Shown: positions 5,683-5,912 of the stretch, one piece after another
Layout of the letters: each line of letters begins with the position of its first letter
Position numbering within the stretch: the first letter of the stretch is position 1
NCBI GenBank assembly: GCA_015491595.1
Contig: WFVP01000265.1
Coordinates: 1-5,912, forward strand
Length of the DNA stretch: 5,912 bases
Source of the DNA: Anaerolineales bacterium
Lineage (GTDB): Bacteria > Chloroflexota > Anaerolineae > Anaerolineales > DRMV01
Reading direction: 5' to 3'
Program-made: the position numbers and the translations under genes
Notes under the pieces: model-generated
Seen by the model: only the letters and a program-made list of their open reading frames with translations
The model's database searches: none
What the model was told of the DNA's origin: nothing

Positions 5683-5721
5683 CCCGCAAACGCCGGATGT
5701 GGGGGGCTTTGTTCGCCGTGG

Positions 5722-5912
5722 TTACGATGCCTTGCGGGCCGCGTGCAGGGCCGCAATGTAGCCGAACACCAGCGCGGGGCCCAGGGTGGCGCCCGGCCCG
5801 GGATACGTGTGGCCCATGACCGACGCCGCAGTGTTGCCGGTCGCGTACAGTCCTGGAATGGACTCCCCGTTGGCCCGCAGCACGCGAGCGTGCTCGTCCG
5901 TCACCAGGCCGC
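5722..5912 (-). CDS. FAD-dependent oxidoreductase, C-terminal fragment (3-ketosteroid dehydrogenase/fumarate reductase flavoprotein type)
   Basis: The frame is open from the window's right edge to TAA at 5722-5724, so only the last 62 or so residues are visible. They contain [11 protein letters not shown], then [16 protein letters not shown] and [20 protein letters not shown]. This is the FAD-contacting C-terminal end of the FAD_binding_2 family, with closest resemblance to 3-ketosteroid delta-1-dehydrogenases and related fumarate reductase-like flavoproteins. Such enzymes insert or remove double bonds next to carbonyl or carboxyl groups. The GTG at 5904 is inside the gene and is not its start. 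The substrate cannot be told without the catalytic domain. The gene is 134 bp upstream of fabG in the same direction; no strong terminator follows it, but fabG has its own -10 box. Confidence 0.85.
   Translation of the reverse strand, partial: GLVTDEHARVLRANGESIPGLYATGNTAASVMGHTYPGPGATLGPALVFGYIAALHAARKAS

Noticed and set aside
5683..5721. Possible terminator after the flavoprotein gene
   Set aside because: Only short imperfect complementarity around CCGGCG/CGCAAACGCCGG is present and no T-run follows a stem; not convincing.

Overview
The window looks like part of a GC-rich (roughly 60-65 %) bacterial chromosome. I lean towards Chloroflexota (Anaerolineae/Thermoflexia-like), possibly thermophilic. 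The basis is GC-rich codon use, a tryptophan-heavy SEDS protein downstream of a zinc-ribbon protein, and a two-domain protein disulfide oxidoreductase of the kind common in thermophiles. This assignment is inference; no rRNA or other marker gene is present. There are no tRNA or rRNA genes, CRISPR arrays, insertion sequences or phage genes.

Layout. Positions 1-102 (+) hold the tail of a protein ending in a CxxC...CxxC zinc ribbon. Its stop overlaps the start (ATGA) of a divergent FtsW/RodA/SpoVE-family (SEDS) membrane protein, 99-1442 (+). All remaining genes are on the minus strand and converge on it. Read in transcription order (right to left) they are: the C-terminus of an FAD-dependent oxidoreductase of the 3-ketosteroid dehydrogenase/fumarate reductase type (5722-5912, cut by the window edge); a FabG-like short-chain reductase (4844-5587) with its own TATAAT promoter; a class I SAM methyltransferase (4153-4782); an ECF sigma factor (3519-4160); a protein disulfide oxidoreductase with a His-rich N-terminus (2781-3506); a strong intrinsic terminator (2725-2762); an OsmC-family protein (2205-2684); a hairpin-rich gap; and a glyoxalase II-like metallo-beta-lactamase-fold hydrolase (1430-2089), whose end overlaps the end of the SEDS gene.

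How the genes may work together. Methyltransferase, sigma factor and disulfide oxidoreductase are tightly packed (8-bp overlap, then 12-bp gap) and end at the terminator, so they form one transcription unit. fabG lies only 61 bp upstream, with no terminator visible in between, and may lead it. No anti-sigma gene sits beside the sigma factor. The sigma factor, disulfide oxidoreductase, OsmC protein and MBL hydrolase suggest a thiol/redox or electrophile stress theme, but this is inferred from neighbourhood only. The SEDS gene and zinc-ribbon tail belong to a separate cell-envelope unit that starts outside the window.

The least ordinary points are the sigma/disulfide-oxidoreductase pairing, the His-rich tail on the oxidoreductase, the very Trp-rich SEDS protein with altered signature motifs, and a nested inverted-repeat structure between the OsmC and MBL genes. 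No clearly new multi-gene defence or mobile system is visible.
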